A stretch of DNA of 64,000 bases from Albidovulum litorale (GTDB lineage: Bacteria > Pseudomonadota > Alphaproteobacteria > Rhodobacterales > Rhodobacteraceae): assembly GCF_025751495.1 (NCBI RefSeq), contig NZ_JAOWKZ010000003.1, forward strand, positions 186,001-250,000, in the 5' to 3' direction. Shown here piece by piece: positions 17,707 to 27,693 of this stretch; within the stretch, counting starts at the first letter, position 1, and each line of letters opens with the position of its first letter. The notes beneath the pieces were generated by a model, which saw only the letters and a program-made list of their open reading frames with translations, did no database searches and was not told the origin of the DNA. The translations under genes were made by a program, and so were the position numbers.

Positions 17707-17919
17707 TCAACGCCCCAGCCTTCGGGTGATCTTCGCCGCCTGCCGGGCACGTTTTGCCAAAGCGCGGGCGTCCTGCGCCTGCTTCCTGTCCTCGGCGGTC
17801 ATCTTGTTCTTCGGCTTACCCTTGCGCGCGACCGTATCGATGCCCTTGTTGATTCCTAGATTGATCAGCCGCCGGGTAACGATGTTGACGATCGTATTGA
17901 TCAGCCGTTGGGCATCCAT
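17707..17919 (-). CDS. Conserved small basic hypothetical protein behind scpB
   Basis: This 70-residue protein begins MDAQRLINTIVNIV. A helical N-terminus is followed by a Lys/Arg-rich tail (about a third basic residues) with pattern DRKQAQDARALAKRARQAAK. It lies 9 bases after scpB on the same strand and is likely cotranscribed. Genes of this sort are seen behind scpB in Rhodobacterales. No function is known; nucleic-acid or membrane-surface binding is possible from charge alone. Confidence 0.7.
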   Translation of the reverse strand: MDAQRLINTIVNIVTRRLINLGINKGIDTVARKGKPKNKMTAEDRKQAQDARALAKRARQAAKITRRLGR

Positions 17920-17928
17920 CCTGTTACC

Positions 17929-18579
17929 TCAATCCTCGAAAAGTTCGCTCTGACCGACCTGATCCTCGGCCTCCGCATCTTCCTCAGAGAGGTTCGCCGC
18001 CCCCGGCAAGGGCCGGTTATCGAGCAGACCGGCGGCACGGAGTTCCTTCAGCCCCGGCAGGTCGCGTGCGGATTCGAGCCCGAAATGATCGAGAAATTCC
18101 TGCGTCACAACGTAGGTCACGGGGCGTCCTGGAGTCATCCGGCGGCGGCCGAAGCGGATCCATTCCATTTCCAGAAGCTGATCGACCGTGCCCCGGCTGA
18201 CCGCAACGCCCCTGATCTCTTCGATCTCTGCCCGTGTACAGGGCTGATGATAGGCGATGATCGCCAGCGTCTCGATGGCAGCACGGCTGAGTTTCCGGGT
18301 CTCGGTCGTTTCCTTCTGCATCAGGAAACCAAGATCGGGCGCGGTGCGCATCGCCCAGGCATCCCCGACCTTCACGACCCGCACACCCCTGCCCTCATAC
18401 CGCTTTCTCAGATGCACCAATGCTTCAGCCGGATCGGCGCCATGCGGCATCCGCGCCTCCAGTTCTGCCACCGTCACCGGGTCGGCCGAAGCAAAGAGGA
18501 TCGCCTCGACCATCCGCTCCTGCTCGGCCATGGGCGGCGCTTCGAAGAGGCTCTTTTCCGGGGCGCTGGTCTCGGTCAC
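17929..18579 (-). CDS. scpB: Segregation and condensation protein B
   Basis: This 216-residue winged-helix protein is the kleisin partner of the SMC-ScpAB condensin. The start is most likely the GTG at 18579, which overlaps the scpA stop as GTGA; the long frame to 18717 is inside scpA. Conserved elements include MVEAILFASADPV, KLSRAAIETLAIIAYHQPCTRAEIEEIRGV and YVVTQEFLDHFGL. The acidic C-terminus follows. Cytoplasmic, acts on the chromosome. Confidence 0.93.
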   Translation of the reverse strand: MTETSAPEKSLFEAPPMAEQERMVEAILFASADPVTVAELEARMPHGADPAEALVHLRKRYEGRGVRVVKVGDAWAMRTAPDLGFLMQKETTETRKLSRAAIETLAIIAYHQPCTRAEIEEIRGVAVSRGTVDQLLEMEWIRFGRRRMTPGRPVTYVVTQEFLDHFGLESARDLPGLKELRAAGLLDNRPLPGAANLSEEDAEAEDQVGQSELFED

Positions 18580-19364
18580 GTGGGCTTCCGTCTTATGGCA
18601 ATCGGGGCGAATGTATCGGCCTGTTTCAACTCGATATGCCCCTGTTTGGCAAGTTCCAGCGAGGCAGCGAAGGTCGAGGCAGTGGCGGAGCGTCGCCTTG
18701 ACGGGTCGGCTGTCCAACCCTCTGGCAGATAGACCGAAATATCGGTCCAGTCGCCGGCAAAGCCGATAAGGCCGCGCATCCGTTCCAGCGCCTGTTCCAT
18801 GGTAAAGACATGGTCGCGGTCAAAGGCGTAGGGGCGGAATTCATCATGGGTTCGGGTGCGGGCATAAGCCTGCATCAGGTCGAGGAGCGTCGCGGTATAG
18901 GTGATCTTGCGCACGCGTGTCACATCCTCGGGGATGCCGCGCACGAAGAAATCGCGCCCCTTCTGATCGCGCCCCATCAGCCGCGCCGCCGCTTCGCGCA
19001 TGGCCTGAAGCCGCTCAAGCTGGAAGGCCAGATGCGCCGCCAGTTCCTCGCCCGACGGGCCTTCATCCGACGGGTCCGGCGGCAGCAACAGCCGCGATTT
19101 CAGAAAGGCGAGCCAAGCGGCCATGACCAGGTAATCGGCCGCGAGTTCGATCCGGAGCGCCTTGGCCTTTTCGACAAAGCCCAGATATTGCTCGGCAAGC
19201 TTCAGGACCGAGATCTTGCGCAGGTCGACCTTCTGTGTCCGCGAGAGCATCAGAAGAAGGTCGAGCGGCCCCTCGAACCCCTCGACATCGACGATCAGCG
19301 CCTCGGCGGCCAGCCGCTCGGTGACGCTTGTCGTATCTTCCTCGAATTCCTGGCCCTCAGCCAT
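18576..19364 (-). CDS. scpA: Segregation and condensation protein A (kleisin)
   Basis: This 262-residue kleisin subunit bridges the SMC heads. The N-terminal signature is FEGPLDLLLMLSRTQKVDLRKI (about 29-50), followed by YLVMAAWLAFLKSRLLLP. A C-terminal winged helix contains TFAASLELAKQGHIEL. The start overlaps the nagZ stop by 8 bases and the end overlaps scpB, so nagZ-scpA-scpB are translated from one message. Confidence 0.94.
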   Translation of the reverse strand: MAEGQEFEEDTTSVTERLAAEALIVDVEGFEGPLDLLLMLSRTQKVDLRKISVLKLAEQYLGFVEKAKALRIELAADYLVMAAWLAFLKSRLLLPPDPSDEGPSGEELAAHLAFQLERLQAMREAAARLMGRDQKGRDFFVRGIPEDVTRVRKITYTATLLDLMQAYARTRTHDEFRPYAFDRDHVFTMEQALERMRGLIGFAGDWTDISVYLPEGWTADPSRRRSATASTFAASLELAKQGHIELKQADTFAPIAIRRKPT

Positions 19365-20373
19365 CCGCCTGTCCCTTCAGAAGCGCCTCAAATTCGGCCT
19401 CCAGAAGGGCGGTGTCAATGGCGTCGGGCGTGATCCGGGCGGCAAGTGCTGCCTCGGCGCGCCGGGATGCCGCATCGCTCATGCGTCCTGCGGCCCCGAC
19501 AACCGCCTCGGCCTCTTCCCTGATACCCTTGCAGTAAAGCGCAATATCGCAGCCGGCCGCGATCCCGGCGGCGGCGCGGTCGGGAAGTGTGCCAGACAGC
19601 GCCTCCATTGACAGATCATCTGTCATCAGCAGACCGTCAAAGCCGATCCGTTCGCGGATCAGCCGCACGGCGGCCGGAGAGGCCGTGGCGGGCCGATCGG
19701 GATTGACCGCGTCGAAGACGATATGGGCAGTCATCGCCATCGGCAGGTCGGTAAGGGCCGAGAACGGCGCGAAGTCGGTCGCGTCGAGCTCGTCGAGTGG
19801 CGCGGTCACGCGCGGCAGGTGCAGGTGGCTGTCAACCACCGCGCGTCCATGACCGGGCAGATGCTTCACGACCGGCAGGACACCACCCGCCAGAAGGCCG
19901 TCGGCTGTAGCCCGTGCCGCCAGGGTCACCGTTGCTGGGTCGGACCCGAAGCAGCGGTTGCGCAGAAAGGGATGGGTGTCGGCCCCGGCAATATCGGCGG
20001 TTGGGGCGCAGTTGGCGTCGATACCCACATCGCGAAGCTCTGCCGCGATCAGCCGATAGCGCAGCCAGACCGCGCGGGCATGATCGCCGGGCGCAGTGTG
20101 CGCCATCTGGTCGAGCGGCGGCAGATACTCACGCCAGTGTGGCGCGCGCAGGCGCTGGACCCTCCCGCCCTCCTGATCGACAAGCACCGGCGCATCCCGG
20201 CCGACTGCGGTACGCAAGTCACCGGTCAGACGGCGAAGCTGATCGGGCGTCTCGACATTGCGGGCGAAGAGGATGAACCCCCACGGGTCTGCGTCACGAT
20301 AGAAAGCCGCCTCGTCGGCATTCAGTACGGGACCGGAGGGGCCGAGGATCGTGGCCGAAGCCCCTGAAGTCAT
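19357..20373 (-). CDS. nagZ: Beta-N-acetylhexosaminidase NagZ
   Basis: This 338-residue GH3 enzyme removes N-acetylglucosamine from GlcNAc-anhydroMurNAc peptides in cell-wall recycling, in the cytoplasm. Substrate and loop motifs are DQEGGRVQRL, KHLPGHGRAVVDSH (catalytic-loop His/Asp) and nucleophile region LMTDDLSMEAL. The ATG at 20373 shares one base with the TGA of the SPOR gene (TGATG), which fixes the start. Confidence 0.93.
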   Translation of the reverse strand: MTSGASATILGPSGPVLNADEAAFYRDADPWGFILFARNVETPDQLRRLTGDLRTAVGRDAPVLVDQEGGRVQRLRAPHWREYLPPLDQMAHTAPGDHARAVWLRYRLIAAELRDVGIDANCAPTADIAGADTHPFLRNRCFGSDPATVTLAARATADGLLAGGVLPVVKHLPGHGRAVVDSHLHLPRVTAPLDELDATDFAPFSALTDLPMAMTAHIVFDAVNPDRPATASPAAVRLIRERIGFDGLLMTDDLSMEALSGTLPDRAAAGIAAGCDIALYCKGIREEAEAVVGAAGRMSDAASRRAEAALAARITPDAIDTALLEAEFEALLKGQADG

Positions 20374-21335
20374 CAGCGCACCGCTGTGGGCACGCATTCG
20401 GCGTTTTCGGCCTTGAGGGCGGCGCAGAACCGGCGTGCATCCTCGACATCGGTAAAACCTTCAGCGCGCAGCCTATAAAAGACTTCGCCGCCGCTTTCTG
20501 TTTGTTCGATGACACGGCGCTTGCCGTCCATCAGGGCCCCGAACCGGGTTGCCGCCTTATCCCATTCCAGCCGGGCGGTGGCCTCATCGGGATAAGAGCC
20601 GATATGGGCAAGCTGCGTTCCTTCGGCAAGCGCCGCGGCGGTGACGTCCTCGGTCACCGGCTGGGCGAAGGCAGCGGCGACCGCCGCAGCGGCGGCTTCG
20701 GCCATCACGTCGCGTTCACCGCCGAACGAGGCAGGGCGCGGCAGGGGTCTCAGCGATGTAGATACACCGGGAATGCTGGCGGGAATGACATCCGGAGCAA
20801 CGAAGGCGGTCTGCGTCTCGTCAGTTCCGGGAAGGCCGGCAACCGGTTCGACCGGTCCGTCCGGCAGGGGCGCAGTTAGTTGCTGCGCCGTGAAGTCCGG
20901 GGCGGGAAGGACAGTGCCGGGCTCCTGCGAGAGTGCTGCGGCAGTACCCTCGGTGGACGCAAGCGCACCCATCGGCTGGTCGGCCGCATCCAACTCGTCC
21001 GAGCGCGGCGCAAGTGTCAGCCGGTCGGCTGCATCGCCCGCCGTACCGTCCGCGGCGATCTCATTCACCGCCATGCCCTGATGAAGTGCCAGTTCGCCCC
21101 CGGGATTATCGGGTGCGATCCGCGCGGGTCCTTCGAGGGCCTGGATGACCGGAATACCGCGCACGTCGCGTACGGCGAGTTTGTAAGCCCAGACGCCCAA
21201 CCCGACAATTAGCGCGGCCGAAGTGATCGCCCCCGCCGTATTGACAAGTTTCTGCGCCCGGACGCCACGTCCCGCACCCCTGACCGGTGGGTGCCGGTCA
21301 TAGGCTTCGAATTCGTCGAAATCCCAATCCGCCAT
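20373..21335 (-). CDS. SPOR-domain membrane protein
   Basis: This 320-residue protein has a cytoplasmic N-terminus, one transmembrane segment (about 33-52, TAGAITSAALIVGLGVWAYK), a long Ala/Pro/Thr-rich periplasmic linker and a C-terminal SPOR domain (about 240-318; AHIGSYPDEATARLEWD, then VFYRLRAEGFTDVEDARRFC). SPOR domains bind glycan strands denuded of stem peptides at the division septum. Next to nagZ and argS; the argS-SPOR-nagZ-scpAB run is characteristic of Rhodobacterales. Confidence 0.88.
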   Translation of the reverse strand: MADWDFDEFEAYDRHPPVRGAGRGVRAQKLVNTAGAITSAALIVGLGVWAYKLAVRDVRGIPVIQALEGPARIAPDNPGGELALHQGMAVNEIAADGTAGDAADRLTLAPRSDELDAADQPMGALASTEGTAAALSQEPGTVLPAPDFTAQQLTAPLPDGPVEPVAGLPGTDETQTAFVAPDVIPASIPGVSTSLRPLPRPASFGGERDVMAEAAAAAVAAAFAQPVTEDVTAAALAEGTQLAHIGSYPDEATARLEWDKAATRFGALMDGKRRVIEQTESGGEVFYRLRAEGFTDVEDARRFCAALKAENAECVPTAVR

Positions 21336-21408
21336 GCTCTGCCTCGCTCGTCCCGGACCTCTCGGGGTCCGGCTCTTGCCTGCTTTGTTCCGGCGGAGGC
21401 GCCTGTTC

Positions 21409-23151
21409 TCAGCGCATTTCTTCCGCAGGGGTCACACCAAGGATACCAAGACCGGCGGAAATAACAACGCCTGCGGACCGTGCGAGCGCGATTTTGGCCT
21501 GAGAAACGCCCGCATCCTCCTGCACGAAGCGCAGAGAGGTATCCTCATTGCCCCGGTTCCAGAGCGCATGGAGGTCGGAGGCAAGTTCGTAGAGGTAGAA
21601 GGCGACCCGGTGCGGCTCATGCCCGCGTGCGGCGATCTCCACCAGACGTGGCCATTCGGCGATCTTTTTCGCGAGCCCGATCTCGGCCTCATGCGAGATC
21701 TGAGAGAGGTCCGCAGCGCCAAGGGTCGCGTCATCGGCGGCAATTCCGGCCTCGCCTGCCTTTCGGATCACCGAACAGACACGCGCATGGGCGTATTGCA
21801 CGTAGAAAACCGGGTTGTCCTTCGACTGCTCCAGTACCTTGTCAAAATCGAAATCGAGGGGCGCATCGTTCTTGCGGGTGAGCATGACGAAGCGGGTTAC
21901 ATCGGCACCCGCCCGTTCAACGACATCGCGGAGCGTAACAAAGGTCCCCGCCCGCTTCGACATCTTGAAGGGCTCGCCGTTCTTGTAGAGCTTCACAAGC
22001 TGGGTGAGCTTGATGTCCAAAGGCACCCGCCCGTTCGAGAGCGCGGAGACGACAGCCTTCAACCGCTTCACGTAGCCACCATGATCGGCGCCGAACACGT
22101 TGATAAGCTGGTCGAAGCCCCGATGCACCTTGTCCCAGTGATAGGCGATGTCAGGGGCGAAATACGTCCACGACCCGTCCGACTTCTTTACCGGCCGGTC
22201 CACATCGTCGCCATGAGCGGTGGAGCGGAAGAGCGTCTGTTCACGTTCCTCCCAATCCTCGGGCAGCTTGCCTTTCGGGGGTTCCAGCGTACCTTCATAG
22301 ATCAGGCCCATGCCACGCAAGGCCTCGATCGCCTCCTCGATCCGGCCCGAGGCGGTGATCGCTTTTTCCGAGGAGAAGACATCCATCGTGACGCCGAGAA
22401 GTGCCAAATCCTCACGGATCATCTTCAGCATCGCATCGGTCGCGAATTCGCGAACGTCGGCCAGCCAGTCGGCTTCCGGCTTGTCGAGCAGGCTATCGCC
22501 GTAATTTGCCTTCAGCGCCTCGCCAACCGGGATCAGGTAATCCCCGGGATAAAGCCCTTCGGCAATCTCGGGGGAAAGCCCGTTGGCCTCGCGGTAGCGC
22601 TCATAGGCGGACCGCGCCAGCACGTCGACCTGTGCGCCCGCGTCGTTGATGTAGTATTCGCGCGTGACGCCATAACCCGCAAAATCAAGAAGAGCGGCCA
22701 GCGCGTCACCGAAGACGGCGCCACGCGTATGGCCGACATGCATCGGGCCGGTGGGGTTGGCCGAGACGAACTCGACATTGACCTTCACGCCCTTGCCCAT
22801 GTCGGACCGGCCGAAATCCCGGCCCTCCGCAAGCGCAGCCTTGACCACGCCCTGCCAGACGGCGGGATCGAGACGCAGGTTGAGAAAACCCGGCCCGGCC
22901 ACCTCTGCCATTGCGATCCGGTCATCCGCGCCAAGCCGGGCGGCAAGCTTTTCAGCAATCGCGCGCGGCTGCAGTCCGGCCGGCTTTGCAAGCACCATCG
23001 CAGCATTCGTCGCCATATCGCCATGCGCGGCATCGCGCGGCGGCTCCACCGCGACATTGGCCATGTCGAGCCCGTCGGGCAGTTCGCCCGCGGCGACCAT
23101 GGCCGTGAGGCTGTCGATGACGAGCGCGCGGATATCGGCGAAAAGGTTCAT
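21409..23151 (-). CDS. argS: Arginyl-tRNA synthetase
   Basis: This 580-residue class I synthetase starts [10 protein letters not shown] at 23151. The in-frame extension to 23454 is rejected because it reads through a repeat element and the CPA1 gene end. The HIGH-like motif is [12 protein letters not shown] within [14 protein letters not shown]. The C-terminal DALR-type anticodon-binding domain contains [13 protein letters not shown]. It charges tRNA-Arg. First gene of the run to scpB. Confidence 0.97.
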   Translation of the reverse strand: MNLFADIRALVIDSLTAMVAAGELPDGLDMANVAVEPPRDAAHGDMATNAAMVLAKPAGLQPRAIAEKLAARLGADDRIAMAEVAGPGFLNLRLDPAVWQGVVKAALAEGRDFGRSDMGKGVKVNVEFVSANPTGPMHVGHTRGAVFGDALAALLDFAGYGVTREYYINDAGAQVDVLARSAYERYREANGLSPEIAEGLYPGDYLIPVGEALKANYGDSLLDKPEADWLADVREFATDAMLKMIREDLALLGVTMDVFSSEKAITASGRIEEAIEALRGMGLIYEGTLEPPKGKLPEDWEEREQTLFRSTAHGDDVDRPVKKSDGSWTYFAPDIAYHWDKVHRGFDQLINVFGADHGGYVKRLKAVVSALSNGRVPLDIKLTQLVKLYKNGEPFKMSKRAGTFVTLRDVVERAGADVTRFVMLTRKNDAPLDFDFDKVLEQSKDNPVFYVQYAHARVCSVIRKAGEAGIAADDATLGAADLSQISHEAEIGLAKKIAEWPRLVEIAARGHEPHRVAFYLYELASDLHALWNRGNEDTSLRFVQEDAGVSQAKIALARSAGVVISAGLGILGVTPAEEMR

Positions 23152-23249
23152 GTCTCGGGTCCTTCCATCGCCGCTGCCATGCCAGAGGGCGGATGCGGCG
23201 TCAATGCTCGGGCCTTGTTTTGGCCTCGGCTTTGCCTTGGCCGACCAAA

Positions 23250-23300
23250 GCGGGGTGCCGGCCCCCCGCGTCCCCCAAGGTATTTGGCAACAGAAGAAGA
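23250..23300 (-). repeat. 3'-end GC-hairpin repeat, copy C (after CPA1 antiporter)
   Basis: On the minus strand, directly after the antiporter stop, the order is CTTCTTCTG, TTGCCAAATACC, a G-run, and then a hairpin GCGGGG...CCCCGC. The TTGCCAAATAC block and CTTCTTC block match copies A, B and E. Confidence 0.6.
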
Positions 23301-25121
23301 TCAGGAGGCTTGCCCGGCAGCCTCCGGCGGAAGAAGAGCAATAGCGCGGGCACCGGTGCCGAGGTTCGGGTCGGTATCGCCTTTGGTCAGCCGAAAGGAA
23401 CCGGCGGCATCGAGATGACCCACGAGAACGGCCTCGGGGCGTTTTTCGCGCCACTGGCCTTGGGTAAACTCTGCGCTGAGTTTCGTCATGCGGAAAGTCC
23501 AGCCCTTGAGCAGCAGGTCTTCGTACCCGTCAAAGCCGCGTCCTTCGCCGAAGGGGCGGCCACCAAGTTGGGTGGGCAATGCATGTCGCGACTTACCGGC
23601 TTTGGCCCGCGCAATCTGCCAACAATTGTCACGGCCGAATTCAGGGCCGAAATCGGTGGCGACCAGCGTGTTGTAGGCATCGTTGTCGGTCGCCGCGACA
23701 AGGGTCCGATAGCTCAGAAGCTCCACCTGGTGTTCGGCGGCTTCCGACAGGATGTCGCCATAGAATGTCTTGATCCCCGCGGCACGGGCGCGGATCAGAT
23801 GACCATGGTTCGGATCGGCGATTAGCACAGGCGCACCGGCTTTTTTCAGGCATTCCGCCAAGCCCGTCGTGAAGCGCGAACCGCCGATGAAGAGAATGCC
23901 TGGCTGATCGGCCCCCGCCAGCCCCAGATGCCGCGCAAGCGGGGCGAGCCCGAAGCCATGCAGCACGACGGTGGCAAGGACCAGAAGGAAGGCCAGCGGA
24001 CCGATCAGCGCCCCGTCGGCGATTCCCGCCGCCGCCAGCCGGTCGCCGAAAAGACCCGCCACCGCCACCAGCACGACGCCGCGCGGGCCGGTCGCGGCAA
24101 TGAGCAAGCGTTCATTCCACGGCAGATCGGTTCCGATCAGCGAGACGAGAACCGTCAGGGGCCGGGCGATCAGCACAACGGCCGCGATAAAAAGCCCTGC
24201 CCGCCAGTTGAGCGCGCCGAGTGTCGAGAAATCGAGCGAAGCGGCCAGCAGGATGAAGACCCCAGAGACCAGAAGAATCGTCGCATGTTCCTTGAAGCGC
24301 CTGAGTTCCTCGTAACTCGGCAGGTCGGCATTGGCGATGACAAGGCCCATAACGGTAACGGCCAAAAGGCCCGCCTCATGCAACACCGTGTCCGAGAGCG
24401 CGAAGGCCAGAAGCAGGACGGCGAAAAGGACAGGCACCTTCATGTATTCCGGCACCCTGCCCCGCCAGAATGCCCAAGACGTGCCATACCCGGCGGCAAG
24501 GCCGATCATCGTGGCAAAGCCGATGCCGAGCGCGAGGTGGCCGAAGGCCTCAGACGCCGTGGCGCCGGTATGCAGGACCAGCACGATCTGGAACGCAAGA
24601 ACCGCCGCCATCGCCCCGATCGGGTCGTTGACGATCGCCTCCCATTGCAGCAGTTGCGCCGGACGACGGGCAAGGCGCGCCTGCCGCAGAAGCGGCGCGA
24701 TGACCGTGGGGCCGGTCACCACCATGATGCCGCCGAAAACCGCCGAGGCCTCCCATCCCAGCCCTGCGCCGTAACGCAAGGCGAGCGTGGAAAGCAGCCA
24801 GCCGAGCGGTGCCCCGATCAGCACGAGGCGCATGACACCGCGCCGCGCATCGCCGAGCTTGTGCAGATCCAGCGTCAATCCGCCCTCGAACAGGATCACT
24901 GCGACGGCGAGCGAGATCATCGGCCTTGTGATCTCGCCAATGTCGCGCACGGGGTCGAGCAGACCGAAAACCGGCCCGACGATCATGCCTGCCACCAGCA
25001 TTAGGACGATGGCGGGCAGGTGCAGCCGCCAGGCGATCCACTGGCTGCCAACGCCGAGCGCCCCAACCAGCGCGAAGGCCATGACCGGGCTCAAGCCTCC
25101 GGCGGCCTGTTCAATCGCCAT
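23301..25121 (-). CDS. CPA1-family cation:proton antiporter with C-terminal RCK-like domain
   Basis: This 606-residue inner-membrane protein has about twelve hydrophobic segments between residues 5 and 395. NhaP-like motifs include [16 protein letters not shown], and the IVNDPIGA segment carries the ND pair of the ion site. A cytosolic Rossmann domain follows (about 405-510; [17 protein letters not shown], then [14 protein letters not shown]), resembling TrkA-N/RCK but with a degenerate glycine motif. It probably exchanges Na+ or K+ for H+. Confidence 0.88.
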   Translation of the reverse strand: MAIEQAAGGLSPVMAFALVGALGVGSQWIAWRLHLPAIVLMLVAGMIVGPVFGLLDPVRDIGEITRPMISLAVAVILFEGGLTLDLHKLGDARRGVMRLVLIGAPLGWLLSTLALRYGAGLGWEASAVFGGIMVVTGPTVIAPLLRQARLARRPAQLLQWEAIVNDPIGAMAAVLAFQIVLVLHTGATASEAFGHLALGIGFATMIGLAAGYGTSWAFWRGRVPEYMKVPVLFAVLLLAFALSDTVLHEAGLLAVTVMGLVIANADLPSYEELRRFKEHATILLVSGVFILLAASLDFSTLGALNWRAGLFIAAVVLIARPLTVLVSLIGTDLPWNERLLIAATGPRGVVLVAVAGLFGDRLAAAGIADGALIGPLAFLLVLATVVLHGFGLAPLARHLGLAGADQPGILFIGGSRFTTGLAECLKKAGAPVLIADPNHGHLIRARAAGIKTFYGDILSEAAEHQVELLSYRTLVAATDNDAYNTLVATDFGPEFGRDNCWQIARAKAGKSRHALPTQLGGRPFGEGRGFDGYEDLLLKGWTFRMTKLSAEFTQGQWREKRPEAVLVGHLDAAGSFRLTKGDTDPNLGTGARAIALLPPEAAGQAS

Positions 25122-25124
25122 GGC

Positions 25125-25832
25125 TCAGACCGACCGCGTGATGCCGCCATCGACGCGGATGTTCTGGCCGGTGATGTAGCCGCCTCCTTCTGATGCGAGG
25201 AAGGCCACGGTCGCTGCGATCTCTGCTTCGTGCCCATAGCGGCCCATCGGAATGCGGGTGCGGAACTCTTCCTTCTCGGGCAGGCTGTCGATGAAGCCCG
25301 GCAGGATGTTGTTCATGCGGATATTGTCGGGCGCGTATTTGTCCGCGAAGAGCTTTGTGAACGCGGCAAGGCCTGCGCGAAAGACACCTGAAGTCGGGAA
25401 AGTCGGGTCAGGTTCGAACGTTGCGAAGGTCGAAATGTTGAGGATCACGCCCCCCTTCTGCGTCTGCATATGCGGGGTGACGAGGCGCGCGGGCCGCACC
25501 GCGTTCAGGAAATAAACCTCCATCCCCTTGTGCCAGTCCTCGTCCGTCAGATCGAGCACCGGGGCGCGCGGTCCATGACCCGCCGAGTTCACCAGAACGT
25601 CGATCCGCCCCCAGCGCTCCATCGTGCCGTCGATCAGCCGCGCGAGATCGTCGTTCGACTGGTTCGACCCGGTGATGCCGAAACCACCCAGTTCAGCCGC
25701 CAGCGCCTCGCCCTTACCAGACGAGGACAGGATCGCGACCCGATAGCCATCGGCCGCCAGCCTGCGGGCCGAAGCCGCACCCATACCGCTGCCACCCGCC
25801 GTGATCACCGCCACCCTGTCCGAATTTGTCAT
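25125..25832 (-). CDS. SDR-family oxidoreductase
   Basis: This 235-residue protein starts MTNSDRVAVITAG (25832); a frame extending to 25916 lacks a start signal. The cofactor motif is TAGGSGMG, a variant of TGxxxGxG with Ala for the first Gly. NSAGHG is present, but the active-site Tyr/Lys appear as TSGVFRAGLAAFTK, where Tyr is replaced by Phe/Val context. The catalytic Tyr-x-x-x-Lys is thus not evident and activity should be questioned. It lies 3 bases before the antiporter gene. Confidence 0.8.
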   Translation of the reverse strand: MTNSDRVAVITAGGSGMGAASARRLAADGYRVAILSSSGKGEALAAELGGFGITGSNQSNDDLARLIDGTMERWGRIDVLVNSAGHGPRAPVLDLTDEDWHKGMEVYFLNAVRPARLVTPHMQTQKGGVILNISTFATFEPDPTFPTSGVFRAGLAAFTKLFADKYAPDNIRMNNILPGFIDSLPEKEEFRTRIPMGRYGHEAEIAATVAFLASEGGGYITGQNIRVDGGITRSV

Positions 25833-25979
25833 TGCTGCTCCTTCCGCACGAAACTTTTGGCGAGTTTGATCCGGCCCCGGCGCGGAAGGCAAGGCCATTG
25901 GCTGGTTTGGCCGCACCGTGCTGCCATGGTAATCTGCTTAGATTATTTCGGTTTTCACATTGGAAATAGGATTGTTGCC

Positions 25980-26264
25980 ATGGATGAAGTTGTCACCATG
26001 CACCAGACCATCGCGCTGGTCGGCGTGATCGGGATCGCCGCCATTGCCCTCTTTCTCGAGGGCTATGTCATGGTCCGCCACAATGTGGCCCTGGCCGAAA
26101 ACAATATTCGTATCCTGACTGTCTGCCTTGTGATTCCGACCGTGGTGATGATCTCATTCATCCCGGATACGAGCATCGCCGACCGCTCGGCAGTCTACGG
26201 TCTGATCGGCACAATCGCGGGCTACATTCTCGGTCGGGCAAAGGATGAAAAGCAGGGCGGGTAG
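25980..26264 (+). CDS. Small three-helix membrane protein of unknown function
   Basis: This 94-residue protein has three hydrophobic segments (about 12-31, 44-61, 70-86) and short charged ends. The second loop contains RHNVALAENN. The start chosen is ATG 25980; an upstream in-frame codon run to 25470 overlaps the SDR gene and is rejected. A hairpin with a T-rich tail lies 63 bases downstream. No family recognised. Confidence 0.6.
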   Translation: MDEVVTMHQTIALVGVIGIAAIALFLEGYVMVRHNVALAENNIRILTVCLVIPTVVMISFIPDTSIADRSAVYGLIGTIAGYILGRAKDEKQGG

Positions 26265-26326
26265 GAAACCTCTAGCACACCAGTGGAGAAGGGTTTTCCG
26301 TCCCAAGATGACTGCGTTCCGGTGCG

Positions 26327-26362
26327 CCGGAAACTTACAAAGTTTCCGGTCCGGTTTCTTTT
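26327..26362 (+). terminator. Putative terminator after the small membrane protein
   Basis: CCGGAAACTT pairs with AAGTTTCCGG around a 3-base loop (26327-26349), followed by a pyrimidine-rich CCGGTTTCTTTT. It lies between the plus-strand small membrane protein and the convergent dgt gene and may serve both strands. Confidence 0.6.
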
Positions 26363-26440
26363 GAAGAAATCGGGCTCCGCGTCAGGGGGCTGATCTGTGC
26401 GACAGGCTCGACTTGGTCCGCAAAAACCCGCCGTTCCCGG

Positions 26441-27619
26441 TTAGCCGCAGAGCCTCTCGTGTTCCTGTATCGCGAAGCGGTCCGTCATGCCCGCGACATA
26501 GTCGAGAACGACGCGCGCAAGTTCGGTCTCGTTCCGCACCCTGGCCACATCGGCGCGCCATTCAGCGGGCAGGAGCGCCGGATCGTTCATGAACAGCGGA
26601 AATAGGTCATTGATCATCGCCGTCACCCGCTTGCGTTCCTCGACGACCGAGGGCGCCCGGTACATGCGGGTAAAGAGGAAGGATTTGATCGCTTTCAGGT
26701 TCTGGTAGAGCGGCTTGGAAAAGCGGATGATCGGCCCGTCCATGTCGCGGATCGCCTGCGCCGATTGTGGTTGGCTGGAGGTCAGCCGGTTCTGCGCCAC
26801 GGCGATCACATCCTCAACCATCACGCCGAAAACCCGGCGCAAAGCCTCATGCCGCCGGCGCGTTGGATCTAGGTTCGGGTAGAGCTTGTCCACCTCCTCG
26901 AAACAGGGCCCCGTCACCGGCAGCTCCAACAGATCGGCCTCGCTAAACAAGCCCGCGCGCAACCCGTCATGCAGGTCGTGGTGGTTATAGGCAACGTCGT
27001 CGGCAACGGCGGCCACCTGCGCCTCGGCCGAGGCATGGGTGTGCAGTTCCAGATCGTACTCCGCGTTGAACTCGGCCAAGGCATATGGCATCTCGCCCCC
27101 GTCCTTGACCGCATGCGAACCGCTTGCATGTGGGCCGATGACCGGACCGTTGTGCTTGGCGATGCCTTCCAACGTCTCCCATGTCAGGTTCAGCCCGTCG
27201 AAATCGGCGTAGTGGCGTTCCAGCCTTGTGACGATGCGGATCGCTTGCGCGTTGTGATCGAAGCCGCCATAGGGCGCCATGAGGTCATGCAGTGCATCCT
27301 CACCCGTATGGCCGAAGGGCGGGTGGCCAAGGTCATGGGCGAGTGCCACCGCCTCGGCCAGTTCGACATTCAGACCCAGCGTGCCGGCGATGGTGCGCGC
27401 TACCTGCGCCACCTCGATCGTATGGGTCAGGCGGGTGCGGTAATAGTCGCCCTCATGTTCGACAAACACCTGTGTCTTGTGCTTTAGCCGCCGGAAGGCC
27501 GAGGAATGGATGATCCGGTCGCGGTCGCGCTGGAAGGGCGAACGGAAGGTGGACATGCGTTCGGAATAGCGCCTGCCGCGGCTTTCATCGGGCTGGCAGG
27601 CATAGGGGGCAAGGGTCAT
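26441..27619 (-). CDS. dgt: dGTP triphosphohydrolase-like HD protein
   Basis: This 392-residue HD-domain phosphohydrolase hydrolyses dGTP (or other dNTPs) to the nucleoside and triphosphate. Key motifs are RLKHKTQVF, RLTHTIEVAQVAR and the metal-binding HDLGHPPFGHTGED. The ATG at 27619 gives the standard N-terminus MTLAPYACQP; the frame upstream to 27694 overlaps the divergent erpA start. About 75 bases separate it from erpA. Confidence 0.92.
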   Translation of the reverse strand: MTLAPYACQPDESRGRRYSERMSTFRSPFQRDRDRIIHSSAFRRLKHKTQVFVEHEGDYYRTRLTHTIEVAQVARTIAGTLGLNVELAEAVALAHDLGHPPFGHTGEDALHDLMAPYGGFDHNAQAIRIVTRLERHYADFDGLNLTWETLEGIAKHNGPVIGPHASGSHAVKDGGEMPYALAEFNAEYDLELHTHASAEAQVAAVADDVAYNHHDLHDGLRAGLFSEADLLELPVTGPCFEEVDKLYPNLDPTRRRHEALRRVFGVMVEDVIAVAQNRLTSSQPQSAQAIRDMDGPIIRFSKPLYQNLKAIKSFLFTRMYRAPSVVEERKRVTAMINDLFPLFMNDPALLPAEWRADVARVRNETELARVVLDYVAGMTDRFAIQEHERLCG

Positions 27620-27693
27620 GGTGCCTGTTCTTGTCGTCTTACTCACCCCATCATATATGATGGTCATTGAGGAATTGACACGGGCGATTGCCA

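Noticed and set aside
21334-23418. 694-codon plus-strand frame opposite argS
   Set aside because: Antisense shadow of a certain argS gene with no family pattern of its own.
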